From Rahnella ecdela (GTDB lineage Bacteria; Pseudomonadota; Gammaproteobacteria; Enterobacterales; Enterobacteriaceae), in the NCBI RefSeq assembly GCF_019049625.1, contig NZ_JAFMOY010000117.1:1-64000 (forward strand): 64,000 nt of DNA, in the 5' to 3' direction. Every line of letters starts with the position of its first letter. Position 1 is the first letter of the stretch. The notes beneath the pieces are model-generated. The model searched no databases. It had not been told where the DNA came from and was given only the letters and a program-made list of their open reading frames with translations. The translations under genes and the position numbers were made by a program. Shown in pieces: positions 32,772-42,075 of this stretch.

Positions 32772-34070
32772 TTATTTCAATGACTTTGGCCATGACGTAT
32801 GTTCATCATCAATGACAAAGTTATGTTCATGAAACTTTTGCTGGTTGGTTTCGGGATCAATATGGCAGTGTAATTGCGAGGCAATTTCATGCTCTGGTCG
32901 CCAAATGATAACCGCAACAAGTAGTGAAGTAACGGCGACCAGGGATAATGCAATAAATGAAGCCTGGATACTAAATTCGGCCCCAATCCATCCGGCCAGT
33001 GGATACGTCAGCAGCCAGCACGAGTGTGATAATGCGAACTGGGCTGCAAATAACGCCGGCCGGTCTTCCGAAGTGGAAGAGCGCCGTAGAAGACGTCCGC
33101 TGGGTGTCTGAGATAAGGAATAGCCCACGCCCAGCAAAAACCAAAGAGCAAGAAGCATCGTGTAGCTAGTGAGTAAGACACCTAATCCAAGTCCCGCCAC
33201 CAAGATGACTGTCCCCACCAGCATAGGTGTGCGGTCACTCATATTATCGAGTAAGCGTGGTAACAGTAATGCCGCGATAATTGAACCCAGGCCAAAAACG
33301 GCCAGCGCGATCGCCGTTGAACGCTGTGTAAGGCCGAAATCTGCTTGAATCAGTACGACGGTGTTAACAATGACCATGGCGCTCGCCGCTGCAACCGCCA
33401 TATTCAGCGCCAATAATCCCCGTAAACGTGGCGTTTTAAGGAAAATGCGCATGCCCCGGGTCGTTCTCTCGTAAATACATCGTTTCACAGCTGACACCTG
33501 CATTCTGGGCAACGTGACTGAGACAACAAGGGCGGCAGATGCGAGGAAGCCAATGGCGGTTCCCGCAAACAGATTATGAAAGCTCATGAGGGTCAACAGT
33601 GCGGCGGCAAGCATAGGACTGATGACACTTTCCAGATCATAGGCGAGACGGGATAGTGAGAGCGCCTGCGTGTACTCACGTTCATTTGGCAAAATGTCTG
33701 GAATGGTGGCCTGAAAGGTCGGTGTAAATGCTGCCGATGCCGACTGAAGAATAAAAATCAGAATATAGATTTCCCAGATCTGAGTGACAAAAGGCAGTGA
33801 AATTGCGACCGCGGCTCGAATCAAGTCTAACGTGACCAGCAAGGTGCGGCGGGGAAATTTGTCCACAAAAGCGGCGGAGATGGGCGCAACCAAAATATAA
33901 GCACTCATTTTGATTGCCAGGGCAGTTCCCAATACGGCGCCCGCTCTTTCTCCTGCCAGATTGTAAGCTAATAACCCCAATGCGACAGTAGCTAACCCCG
34001 TGCCGATAAGCGCGATAACCTGTGCCAGAAACAGGTGACGATACACACGATGATAAAGAATACTTAGCAT
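32772..34070 (-). CDS. MFS exporter with His-rich tail (NreB/NrsD-like, probable nickel efflux)
   Basis: A 432-residue inner-membrane transporter with about 12 membrane segments of the NreB/NrsD (MFS_3) type. The N-terminal YRHLFLAQVIALIGTGLATVALG and AFTPTFQATIPDILP blocks are characteristic. The cytoplasmic C-terminus (about residues 397-432) carries seven histidines, including HCH and HEH motifs, as in nickel exporters of the NreB group. GAGG precedes the ATG. It is first in a unit with the CsoR-type repressor. The MFS multidrug subgroup is the alternative, but the His tail and repressor argue for metal. Confidence 0.85.
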   Translation of the reverse strand: MLSILYHRVYRHLFLAQVIALIGTGLATVALGLLAYNLAGERAGAVLGTALAIKMSAYILVAPISAAFVDKFPRRTLLVTLDLIRAAVAISLPFVTQIWEIYILIFILQSASAAFTPTFQATIPDILPNEREYTQALSLSRLAYDLESVISPMLAAALLTLMSFHNLFAGTAIGFLASAALVVSVTLPRMQVSAVKRCIYERTTRGMRIFLKTPRLRGLLALNMAVAAASAMVIVNTVVLIQADFGLTQRSTAIALAVFGLGSIIAALLLPRLLDNMSDRTPMLVGTVILVAGLGLGVLLTSYTMLLALWFLLGVGYSLSQTPSGRLLRRSSTSEDRPALFAAQFALSHSCWLLTYPLAGWIGAEFSIQASFIALSLVAVTSLLVAVIIWRPEHEIASQLHCHIDPETNQQKFHEHNFVIDDEHTSWPKSLK

Positions 34071-34098
34071 GCGTTTTCCTCAATTATGAGCAGACAAC

Positions 34099-34115
34099 AT
34101 CCCCCCTGGGGGGAT
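34099..34115. promoter_or_regulatory. G-tract palindrome, probable operator of the CsoR/RcnR-type repressor
   Basis: ATCCCCCCTGGGGGGAT is a perfect palindrome around a central T, about 30 bases upstream of the exporter start. Operators of CsoR/RcnR-family repressors are G-tract sequences flanked by AT inverted repeats, so this is very likely the binding site of the repressor at 32468-32737. Confidence 0.75.
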
Positions 34116-34154
34116 ATGAAAAGCATAATGAAGGGGAAAGACTCTGGCAAGCGA

Positions 34155-34173
34155 TATCCTAAGGGGGAGGATA
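34155..34173. promoter_or_regulatory. second G-tract inverted repeat, possible second operator
   Basis: TATCCT (34155-34160) and AGGATA (34168-34173) flank AAGGGGG. It is a weaker version of the adjacent palindrome and could be a second repressor site. Confidence 0.45.
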
Positions 34174-34828
34174 GGAAGCTGATTTCATATGTCCGGATAA
34201 TGCGCATCACGAAGGATATTCTTAACATTTAGCGAGACCGCTGTTCAGTGAGGAGGCCAGGTAACAGGGGTTGGTTAGATACCCCCCAACGTTCAATAAT
34301 CATACTGATATGACCGACTCATTAGCTGCATTTTCATGCTCTCAAAGCTTACGTCGCTTAATATGTCTCTTAATAGATACACTTTGGCAGCTTCTCACCA
34401 TACTTCATGAACGTTATTTGTAATACTCAACACAAATACGCGCCCATTTATAAAATGGACTTATTAAAATGAGATGCGCAACCTATTAATTAGAACGAAT
34501 ATCGGAGAGCGCAATCAGTAAATATTTTATACTTGTCCTGATGAGAGTTTCTAATTATTAACTTATTTATAACAGGTAACTCAAAGCAACCCAAAACTGA
34601 TATTGCTAACATGATACCTGTAGATAAAAAGACACTAAAACATCATTTTTCTTGATATCCGAAAAGACAGCGGGCATCAGACATGAATTAAAAGCTATTG
34701 ATAATGCTAAGTTTTCTCTCAAAATATGGCGAGCACTCTCGTCAGAAGAATATATTCTGGCTACAGAGCGTGTTGGGTCGTCTCGTTTTTATATCTAGGA
34801 AGATGAATTAATTATTTGAGGATTTTAT

Positions 34829-35974
34829 ATGACACAACAACTTTTCACCTCGGAGTCAGTTTCAGAGGGACATCCCGATAAAATAGCAGATCAGGTATCT
34901 GATGCTATTCTCGATGCGATTATTGCGCAAGATCCCAAAGCGCATGTCGCCTGCGAGACGATGATAAAAACAGGTATGGTGTTAGTAGGAGGGGAAATTA
35001 CTACCGACACCTGGGTTGATATTGAAAGTATTGTACGTCGGACCATCAATAATATTGGTTATAACCATTCCGATACGGGTTTTGATGCAAATACTTGTGC
35101 CGTCTTAAACGCCATTGGGAAACAGTCACCGGATATCAACCAAGGCATAAATCATGACAATGCCGGGAATCAAGGCGCCGGCGATCAAGGCCTGATGTTT
35201 GGTTATGCCTCTAATGAGACGGATGTGCTCATGCCTGCTCCTATTACCTACGCCCATCGACTAATGGCCCGCCAGGCGCAGGTTCGTAAAAGTGGTGTTT
35301 TACCTTGGTTAAGGCCGGATGCAAAAAGCCAGGTCACCTTTGTTTATGAACACGGAAAGGTCGTAGGTATTGATACCGTGGTTATCTCCACCCAACACAA
35401 TGAAAGTATTTCTCAGCCCGACCTGCACGAAGGCGTAATGGAAGAAATCATCAAACCTGTGTTGCCAGAGGAATGGCTTACCTGCAGTACCAAGTACTTT
35501 ATAAATCCCACAGGGCGATTTGTCATAGGGGGACCGATGGGAGATTGCGGTCTGACCGGGCGTAAAATCATTGTGGATACCTATGGTGGCATGGCCCGCC
35601 ATGGCGGTGGAGCATTCTCCGGAAAAGATCCTTCAAAAGTGGACAGGTCAGCGGCTTACATGGCGCGCTATGTGGCGAAAAATATTGTTGCCGCGGGCCT
35701 TGCCGAGCGCTGTGAAATTCAGATTTCTTATGCGATAGGCGTTGCTGAACCCACCTCCATTATGGTGGAAACCTTTGGCACAGGAAAATTGGACGATGAG
35801 AAGCTCATCATGCTGATTCGTGAATTCTTCGATTTACGCCCCTATGGATTGATCCGCGCCTTGAATCTGTTACGCCCTATTTATCAACAAACAGCGGCAT
35901 ACGGACATTTTGGACGGGACATCTTCAGCTGGGAGCAGACAGACAAAGCCGAGTTATTACGTTGTTTCTTATAA
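34829..35974 (+). CDS. metK: S-adenosylmethionine synthetase, plasmid copy
   Basis: A complete 381-residue MetK that makes S-adenosylmethionine from methionine and ATP. All signature blocks are intact: [11 protein letters not shown] near the start, [27 protein letters not shown] and [20 protein letters not shown]. coli MetK (384 residues) aligns along its whole length from memory, with clear divergence at the N-terminus and C-terminus, so this is not a recent chromosomal copy. GAGG lies 8 bases before the ATG. The gene is monocistronic. A second metK would support SAM-consuming genes on the same plasmid (inference). Confidence 0.96.
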   Translation: MTQQLFTSESVSEGHPDKIADQVSDAILDAIIAQDPKAHVACETMIKTGMVLVGGEITTDTWVDIESIVRRTINNIGYNHSDTGFDANTCAVLNAIGKQSPDINQGINHDNAGNQGAGDQGLMFGYASNETDVLMPAPITYAHRLMARQAQVRKSGVLPWLRPDAKSQVTFVYEHGKVVGIDTVVISTQHNESISQPDLHEGVMEEIIKPVLPEEWLTCSTKYFINPTGRFVIGGPMGDCGLTGRKIIVDTYGGMARHGGGAFSGKDPSKVDRSAAYMARYVAKNIVAAGLAERCEIQISYAIGVAEPTSIMVETFGTGKLDDEKLIMLIREFFDLRPYGLIRALNLLRPIYQQTAAYGHFGRDIFSWEQTDKAELLRCFL

Positions 35975-36258
35975 ACAATATTCTCTTTAGCTCAACTATT
36001 GGCTTTGCTAACGAGCGCCTTGAACCTGTCGTTCAAACTCAGTTTCCTGCCAAATAAAAACGTCTGACTTACCTGGGTGACTTTACTGGATACCAATCGT
36101 CTGAGAAGAAATTTTTCCCGGAATTTGTCCTCACCCTTTGCAAAAGATAGACCGGCAATGACTTCGCAGGGACACCAGGTTGAAATAACTGTGAGGCATT
36201 TAAATACACCAGCGATATTACTTCAGAATGTAAACAAACGTACATGGATAATTCCGCT

Positions 36259-36272
36259 TTGATTTTAATCAA
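36259..36272. promoter_or_regulatory. FNR-type site upstream of the archaic fimbrial operon
   Basis: TTGATTTTAATCAA matches TTGAT-N4-ATCAA in all ten defined positions. It lies about 350 bases upstream of the first fimbrial gene, next to other palindromes. Confidence 0.6.
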
Positions 36273-36287
36273 AATTTGCTCTTTTTT

Positions 36288-36381
36288 CACACAGATTCAA
36301 TCGATCGATTAACCCCTATTGATAGATTTAATCTATTGAACACAATTTATTGATCGTTATTATTGATCAATGGTCTGTGTG
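36288..36381. repeat. outer inverted repeat bracketing nested palindromes
   Basis: CACACAGA (36288-36295) and TCTGTGTG (36374-36381) are exact reverse complements 78 bases apart. Between them lie AATCGATCGATT and ATTGATCAAT. The layout suggests a regulatory or invertible segment, but no recombinase gene is nearby. Confidence 0.4.
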
Positions 36382-36610
36382 TAATGTATGGTCCTTAACA
36401 AGTTTGAGTGCCCATGTACGGTTGTCATCTTCATTGAGTAAAAAAATGGCATGCCAAATACTTATTGCGATTTAAGTATTGTTTTTGTGAAGCCATCCTC
36501 TTTTAAGCAGGGGGGGAAGTATTAAAAAGACATCGTTATCAGCGACCGCAATTTTATTAATAACAAATTCGTTGATTAAGCCAAAATGTTTAACAAGGAG
36601 AGTAACACTT

Positions 36611-37153
36611 ATGTCTATACGCCAGTTAACCGGTGCAGGTTTTATCCTCACTTCATTAATTTCATTTCAAACCCATGCAGAAAGTAGCCTTACAGGAAAT
36701 ATCACGGTGAAGGCCACTGTGGTGGCAAGTTGTCAGGTATCAACAACCGGTTCAACAGACCCGCTAAAGAGTGATTTTGGCGTCATTACTTTTGATCCCT
36801 CTGAATGGATGTCCCATAGAAATATCGATGCTGAGGATATGGGATTGACGGTGACCTGTACTTCAGGCAATACACCGTCCGTAAAAATGATCAAAAACGC
36901 CAACTATGATGAAACCTCTAATAGTTGGAATATGTCTGACGAAATAAAGATCAATAAACTCTCTTATCAATTATTTAGTGACTCTAGTCACAAAACACTT
37001 ATATATCCCGGGGAAAATATCAATACAGGAAATGCCAATCCCTTTGATCTGACCATCTCGGCGAGAATGACGGCAATTGCTGATGGTAATACGATCGCGG
37101 CAGGAAATTACAGTGACACCGTTCAAATGACCGTGGACTGGAGTGGAAGCTGA
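36611..37153 (+). CDS. archaic fimbrial major subunit (SCPU domain, CsuA/B-like)
   Basis: A 180-residue exported pilin with a spore-coat-U domain. The signal peptide is MSIRQLTGAGFILTSLISFQTHA. The mature part begins with the donor strand SLTGNITVKATVVASCQV, contains two conserved cysteines (SCQVS and VTCTSG) and ends with NYSDTVQMTVDW, a typical SCPU ending. AAGGAG lies 10 bases before the ATG at 36611. It is the first gene of a five-gene archaic chaperone-usher operon and probably forms the shaft. Confidence 0.88.
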   Translation: MSIRQLTGAGFILTSLISFQTHAESSLTGNITVKATVVASCQVSTTGSTDPLKSDFGVITFDPSEWMSHRNIDAEDMGLTVTCTSGNTPSVKMIKNANYDETSNSWNMSDEIKINKLSYQLFSDSSHKTLIYPGENINTGNANPFDLTISARMTAIADGNTIAAGNYSDTVQMTVDWSGS

Positions 37154-37182
37154 TTGTCAGGAAAGGAAGAAGGGTCTACCTC

Positions 37183-37704
37183 ATGGCAGCTCATGGCTTT
37201 TGCAGATATATCACACCACGTTACACGCCGATAATACTCCTATTTTGTTGGTGTTTTACGGCGCAAAGCGTTGCGGGTCAAGCGCAAGTTTCTTTTAAGG
37301 TTTCGGAAACTATCATCAACGGTTGCCAAATTTCCGAGGTTCAACCGGTCGACTTTTCAGACCTTAATATCGCAGATCTGCTGCACAAGACGCTCGCGGC
37401 AACGGGAAAAATTGAGCTGAGTTGTACCCCAGGAACTGACATGCAAATTGCCTTAGATAACGGCAAATACGCAAAGGAGAATCAACGCAGGATGCGGTCA
37501 ACAGACGGGGAATATTACCTGCCTTATATGGTATACCGCGATCCTGCGCATTCCCAACTATGGCAGCAAGATAAGAAGTATCCGTTACCCCCCGCAGAGG
37601 ATAAAGCCATTGCTATCTGGTTGTATCTCTCATTGCCACCTCAAGTATCTGTACCCCATGCAGGAAATTATCAAGACACATTGGGCATTACGGTGACGTA
37701 TTAG
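37183..37704 (+). CDS. archaic fimbrial minor subunit (SCPU domain, CsuA-like)
   Basis: A 173-residue exported protein. A signal peptide of about 32 residues is followed by QVSFKVSETIINGCQIS, cysteines in NGCQIS and LSCTPG that correspond to the SCPU disulfide, and the terminal NYQDTLGITVTY. It lies 30 bases after the major subunit. Its position and size match the CsuA/CsuB type minor subunits that link the shaft to the tip. Confidence 0.82.
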   Translation: MAAHGFCRYITPRYTPIILLFCWCFTAQSVAGQAQVSFKVSETIINGCQISEVQPVDFSDLNIADLLHKTLAATGKIELSCTPGTDMQIALDNGKYAKENQRRMRSTDGEYYLPYMVYRDPAHSQLWQQDKKYPLPPAEDKAIAIWLYLSLPPQVSVPHAGNYQDTLGITVTY

Positions 37705-37741
37705 CCATCACGTGATTATATTATTTTATCCGAGGATTGAA

Positions 37742-38497
37742 ATGAAGCGTTGCCTTTATTTATTAATGCTGCCCCTATTTTTTATAATCCCTGCTGCCTT
37801 AGGCGCTGTCAATCTGGCCTTATGGCCCGTCAACCAACATATTAATACGGGAGAATCTTCAAGTTTATTATGGTTGAAAAATACAGGCGGGAATAATTCT
37901 AACTTGTCTATCCGGGTGCTTTCCTGGAAACAAAATCAGGGGAATAACTACTTCGAGGATCAAGAGGAGATAAACATCGTTCCGCCGGTGCTAGGTATTA
38001 TGCCAGGTGACAAAGCATTTGTTCGGTTTTTTGTTTCTCCTGCCCTGCATCCTACCGATGAGCGAGCCTATCGAATTATTGTGGATGAGGTCCCACAACT
38101 CAGTTCCACTAACAGCGATAAAGTCGTATTAAGAATGCGCTACGTCTTACCTCTGTTTATTGCAGGTAGCTTAACGCCACCGGCTTTTCAACAAAAAGGG
38201 GATGCTCTCCCGGAAAGATACCCTCAAGTCAGGTGGGAAATGACGCGATATAAAGGCGCGCAGGTCATTGCCCTACATAACATTGGGCCTGTCCATGCGC
38301 GATTGTCAGATATTACACTGCAAAACGCTCGGGATGAGAAGCCTCTTGCCTTGCATCAAGGGTTGTTTGGTTATGTCCTTCCAGGCGCCACGCTCTATCT
38401 GCCCATACCTCCCACGGTCAAATCCGAGGCTTATCAAACCCTGTCGGCACGCTTTTTTGATGGTGACAGTAAAACTGTTGCTATCCCCCATGAATAA
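37742..38497 (+). CDS. archaic fimbrial periplasmic chaperone (CsuC-like)
   Basis: A 251-residue PapD-superfamily chaperone. The signal peptide is MKRCLYLLMLPLFFIIPAALG. The first domain begins VNLALWPVNQHINTGE and holds IVPPVLGIMPGDKAFVRFFV, which is the subunit-binding G1 region. The second domain begins near LPLFIAGSL. GAGG lies 7 bases before the ATG at 37742; in-frame codons upstream are not supported. Confidence 0.88.
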   Translation: MKRCLYLLMLPLFFIIPAALGAVNLALWPVNQHINTGESSSLLWLKNTGGNNSNLSIRVLSWKQNQGNNYFEDQEEINIVPPVLGIMPGDKAFVRFFVSPALHPTDERAYRIIVDEVPQLSSTNSDKVVLRMRYVLPLFIAGSLTPPAFQQKGDALPERYPQVRWEMTRYKGAQVIALHNIGPVHARLSDITLQNARDEKPLALHQGLFGYVLPGATLYLPIPPTVKSEAYQTLSARFFDGDSKTVAIPHE

Positions 38498-38514
38498 GAC
38501 TGTGGGGGACGGGA

Positions 38515-40902
38515 ATGAAATCCATTAACACGCGGCAGAACACCCTTAGGCTACTGACCGTTTTTGTCGCCTTTGCGCTGCATAAAAATGCATTAAGCCA
38601 GGAATACATCAACGAGTTGCCAACACCTATTACTTTATCGCCTGAATTTTCGCCCGAATACAATGTCAACGTCATTCTCAATGGCAACAGGTTAGCCACG
38701 CGCGTTCCCATCAAAATCACAGATAATCATTACCTCGTTCCGCGCTTTTATCTGACACAACATCTTCGTGCCCCCACCAATCTTCTTCCGAAGGAGGGGG
38801 ACACGCTCGTTGATATTCGCCACATCGCCGGCATGACGTCCCGCTATGACAACAAACAGCATGCTTTAGTCATCAGTGTCCCCCCTGCCTGGTTACCCGA
38901 ACAGGCTTTTTCAGCAACGCAGGGAGAGGAACACCTCGATTACAGTCCCTCATCAGGCGCGGCACTGGATTATGATGGCTATGTTTCTCGAAATAGTCTG
39001 GTGGATACGGGGGCATTATTCCTTGGTGGGCGTTTCTTCACCGGTTCGGGATATCTTTATGCTTCGGGGACGGCAAATCGCTATAGCCTGCACAGGAGTG
39101 GGAGCAGCAACACGACTTATACACGCTACCTCACCTATTACCGGCAATACTTTGCTGATAACGACACATCCCTCGTATTAGGGGATTTCATTTCCGAAGG
39201 TGGCGTGTGGGACAGTGGCGTACGCATGGGGGGCGTCTCGTTTAGAAAAGATTTCAAGCTCAGTCCAGATAAAAATATCTACCAGTCCCCCAGTGTGCGG
39301 GGAACGGCTAAGACACCGTCAATTGTTGATATTTTTATGGATAACCGCAAAATCACCTCGAACTCTGTCGATAGTGGCCCGTATGAAATCAGTAATCTTC
39401 CCTTTATTAATGGGGCAGGCCAGGTCACGGTGGTCACGACCGATAAGCTTGGCAATAAAACCAACGAAACGGTGCAGTTGTATAAATCCAACTCCCTGCT
39501 TGCGCAAGGCATGCACGAATTCTCAGCCAACGTGGGTTATCTTCGTTATAACTACGGCTACAGTGACAGTAAATATCGAAATCTTGCCTTCAGTGGATAC
39601 CTGAGCCGCGGGGTGAACGCCCTGCTCACCCAGTCGGTGTTTTTACAGTCTGCCCAACGTCTGCAGATGGCAGGAAGCGGCGTAAATTTTCTTGTCGCTC
39701 CCGTGGGCACATTCAGTATTACTGGGGCGGTTAGCACCGATAATGAGTCAGATCGGTGCAATGGGGGGCGAGCTGAGCTGGGTTACAGCTATGCCAATTC
39801 GCATATAAATTTTTCCTATAACCATAGTCAGTACACCCGTAATTTTACCGACCTCGGCAATTATGGCTATCACAACGATGGCTATTCTTCTGTCTCTACG
39901 CGCAGTGTCGATCAGGTCTGGCTCAGCCATCAGTGGCAGAATTCTGTCACGTTAGGCTTAGGTTATTTCTACATTCAGCCTTACGGTTCAGACTCCTACA
40001 GTATGGGTAATATTTCACTCTCTACCCCGACGCCTCTTCAGGGCCAGTTAACCCTTTCCTTAAGTGCTTATAACGCCAGCGGCCAAGATATGATGTCGAT
40101 GCTGAACTGGAGCGTGCCAATCGGCAGCCGCACGCGGATGCAGTACACGATGAGCCATTCGTCCCTGGGCTACCGAAACGATATGAATTTGTCATGGGGG
40201 GACTATGGCCCTCAACAAACCCATGCTGACCTGCAGGTGACAAGAGATGAAGCGGGCTATCGTTATGAACGCGCCAGTCTCTATCACAGTAACCAGTATG
40301 CCAATCTGAGCGCAGGCCTTTATGGCTATGACAACAAGACATACTGGCTGGAAGGCTCCGGCACGGTCACCCTGGCTGGCGGGTCTATGCAGTTGAACCG
40401 GGAATCCCATGGTGCCTTTGTGTTAGTGAATGCAGGGATCCCAAACCTTCCTTACTACAATGGCGGCAATCTCGCGGGGTATACCAACAGCCGAGGGTAT
40501 GGCTTTATTCAGAACGTACCGGCGGGTATACCGGTGGAAATTTCTGTCGACCCCACCCATTTACCTGCCGATTATCATGCCGCCCAGTACCGGCAAAAAG
40601 TGCGTCTTTATCCCCACTCCGGTACAGAGGTGAAATTTGGGGGTAAGAAAGGATTGCCTGCCCGTTTCAGGTTGGTTGATTCCGAGGGTCACTCGCTTCC
40701 CTTGGGCAGTGTTATCAGAGACGAAAGCGCCGAAACAAGTACTTTCGTTGGCTACGGCGGGAGCACCTTCCTTTATCTGAATGATGCAAAACCCGTCATG
40801 CTCTCGGTTTATCGCGGCGCGGCCCCTTCCTGCAGGGTGGTGATACAACCGCGGAATTTCACCACGCACCACGCACCAACACCCACCTTTACCTGCCGTT
40901 GA
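38515..40902 (+). CDS. archaic fimbrial outer-membrane usher (CsuD-like)
   Basis: A 795-residue FimD/PapC-superfamily usher. A signal peptide of about 28 residues precedes the N-terminal chaperone-binding domain (EYNVNVILNGNRL). The barrel and plug contain the block YQSPSVRGTAKTPSIVDIFM and FINGAGQVTVVTTD. The C-terminal domain has KKGLPARFRLVDSEGHSLPLGSVI and a final CRVVIQPRNF. The 17-base gap to the chaperone and 9-base gap to the tip gene fit one transcript. Length is typical of archaic ushers, shorter than type 1 ushers. Confidence 0.92.
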   Translation: MKSINTRQNTLRLLTVFVAFALHKNALSQEYINELPTPITLSPEFSPEYNVNVILNGNRLATRVPIKITDNHYLVPRFYLTQHLRAPTNLLPKEGDTLVDIRHIAGMTSRYDNKQHALVISVPPAWLPEQAFSATQGEEHLDYSPSSGAALDYDGYVSRNSLVDTGALFLGGRFFTGSGYLYASGTANRYSLHRSGSSNTTYTRYLTYYRQYFADNDTSLVLGDFISEGGVWDSGVRMGGVSFRKDFKLSPDKNIYQSPSVRGTAKTPSIVDIFMDNRKITSNSVDSGPYEISNLPFINGAGQVTVVTTDKLGNKTNETVQLYKSNSLLAQGMHEFSANVGYLRYNYGYSDSKYRNLAFSGYLSRGVNALLTQSVFLQSAQRLQMAGSGVNFLVAPVGTFSITGAVSTDNESDRCNGGRAELGYSYANSHINFSYNHSQYTRNFTDLGNYGYHNDGYSSVSTRSVDQVWLSHQWQNSVTLGLGYFYIQPYGSDSYSMGNISLSTPTPLQGQLTLSLSAYNASGQDMMSMLNWSVPIGSRTRMQYTMSHSSLGYRNDMNLSWGDYGPQQTHADLQVTRDEAGYRYERASLYHSNQYANLSAGLYGYDNKTYWLEGSGTVTLAGGSMQLNRESHGAFVLVNAGIPNLPYYNGGNLAGYTNSRGYGFIQNVPAGIPVEISVDPTHLPADYHAAQYRQKVRLYPHSGTEVKFGGKKGLPARFRLVDSEGHSLPLGSVIRDESAETSTFVGYGGSTFLYLNDAKPVMLSVYRGAAPSCRVVIQPRNFTTHHAPTPTFTCR

Positions 40903-40911
40903 GGAATATGT

Positions 40912-42075
40912 ATGAAATCACGCCATCGCCTCATATTACTGTTTTTACTCTTAAATTTCTTTTCTCCGCGCGCGTCGGCAGCCTTGGTGGATTTTGAATT
41001 TAATCAGTTGTGTAATGTCTATTGGGACCATTCCGGCACCATCATTCTCGGTTCTTTCGATAAATCGGGACTGGATATTGAGGATGGGGGAAACACAAGC
41101 GTCGACGTACCGTTGGATGTGTTCTGTCTGGGGCGTCCGGATAACTTCAATCAAAGCGATGCCTATTTCAGATTGGCTGTCACCAATGTTTCACCCGGCC
41201 CTTATATCGGTAATGATTTGGTCTTAACCAATGAAAGGCCCTCTACCCGAAATGCGCATTATCAGATAAAAGCCAACCTCTGCGCCGGTCAGGCAATGGG
41301 AGGGATTTCCCAGCTTTGCGTCAGTACTCTCAATACGCCGACTACGTACGTCTTGCCCGAAGGCGGGGATCAAAGAGAGTTGGTTGATAACGTTCTCTCT
41401 CCCTCAAGCGATGAAAACAACGCGATGAACAATCAGCTCTGTAGTGCCCACCCAAGTGAGTGTGATTATTCTTCTCTCAAAACGGGTTTCTTCAACATAG
41501 GAAAGTGGGAGCACCCTTATCGTTTGTTAGCCCATTTTATCATTCCTCAGCAGAATGGCATTGCACCGGGCACCTACTCCGGGACTTACTCCATTAAACT
41601 TGACGGTAAACTAAGAGCGGAAACGATCCTTAAGATCCCCCTGATGGGCTTTAACATTACCAACGTCCAACAACCGTTGACTTTTAGACTGAGTGTCTCG
41701 TCCGCATGTCAGATTAGTCCGCCCGTTGATATAAACTTTACCCCACAAATGTTTTCGGGCCAGAGCCAGTCACAAGCTGCGACAGCCCAGGTTCGGTGCA
41801 CCTATGGGACCCCGTACACCGTCAGTTTTAAGGGGGAGAACGATGACGCCACCGGGGTTGGGTATATGGTTTCCGCTGACGGAAAAAATAAAATCCCTTA
41901 CCAGATCTCCGATACGACAGGTGAGCCCTGGAGTATGCTGGGTCGTAAATTTACGGGCACGGCGGAAAAGCAGCCGATTGATTTTCAGGTTAAGACGCTT
42001 CCAGGCCCAAACAAACCTGCTGGAAAGTATGAAGATACCATCACCATGACCGTCGATTACACAGAGGGCACTTGA
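40912..42075 (+). CDS. archaic fimbrial tip adhesin (two-domain SCPU, CsuE-like)
   Basis: A 387-residue exported protein. A signal peptide (MKSRHRLILLFLLLNFFSPRASA) precedes an N-terminal SCPU-like binding domain (about 25-245, rich in cysteines). A C-terminal SCPU pilin domain follows (about 255-387), containing VSSACQISPPVDINF and ending KYEDTITMTVDY. This two-domain design is that of CsuE-type tip adhesins, which bind abiotic or host surfaces through exposed hydrophobic loops. GAGG lies 9 bases upstream of the ATG. It is last in the operon. Confidence 0.87.
   Translation: MKSRHRLILLFLLLNFFSPRASAALVDFEFNQLCNVYWDHSGTIILGSFDKSGLDIEDGGNTSVDVPLDVFCLGRPDNFNQSDAYFRLAVTNVSPGPYIGNDLVLTNERPSTRNAHYQIKANLCAGQAMGGISQLCVSTLNTPTTYVLPEGGDQRELVDNVLSPSSDENNAMNNQLCSAHPSECDYSSLKTGFFNIGKWEHPYRLLAHFIIPQQNGIAPGTYSGTYSIKLDGKLRAETILKIPLMGFNITNVQQPLTFRLSVSSACQISPPVDINFTPQMFSGQSQSQAATAQVRCTYGTPYTVSFKGENDDATGVGYMVSADGKNKIPYQISDTTGEPWSMLGRKFTGTAEKQPIDFQVKTLPGPNKPAGKYEDTITMTVDYTEGT

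Larger units (their letters stand above)
34071..34828. promoter_or_regulatory. divergent region between metal-efflux unit and metK
   Basis: This 758-base region contains two G-rich operator-like sites at its left end and the metK promoter somewhere at its right end. I see no gene in between. Confidence 0.4.
35975..36610. promoter_or_regulatory. control region of the archaic fimbrial operon
   Basis: This 636-base AT-rich region carries an FNR-type site (36259-36272), the palindromes AATCGATCGATT (36299-36310) and ATTGATCAAT (36362-36371) and a wider inverted repeat (36288-36381). It shares the string GATCGTTATT with the region upstream of the LuxR-type gene. Small open frames here lack ribosome sites. 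Confidence 0.5.
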
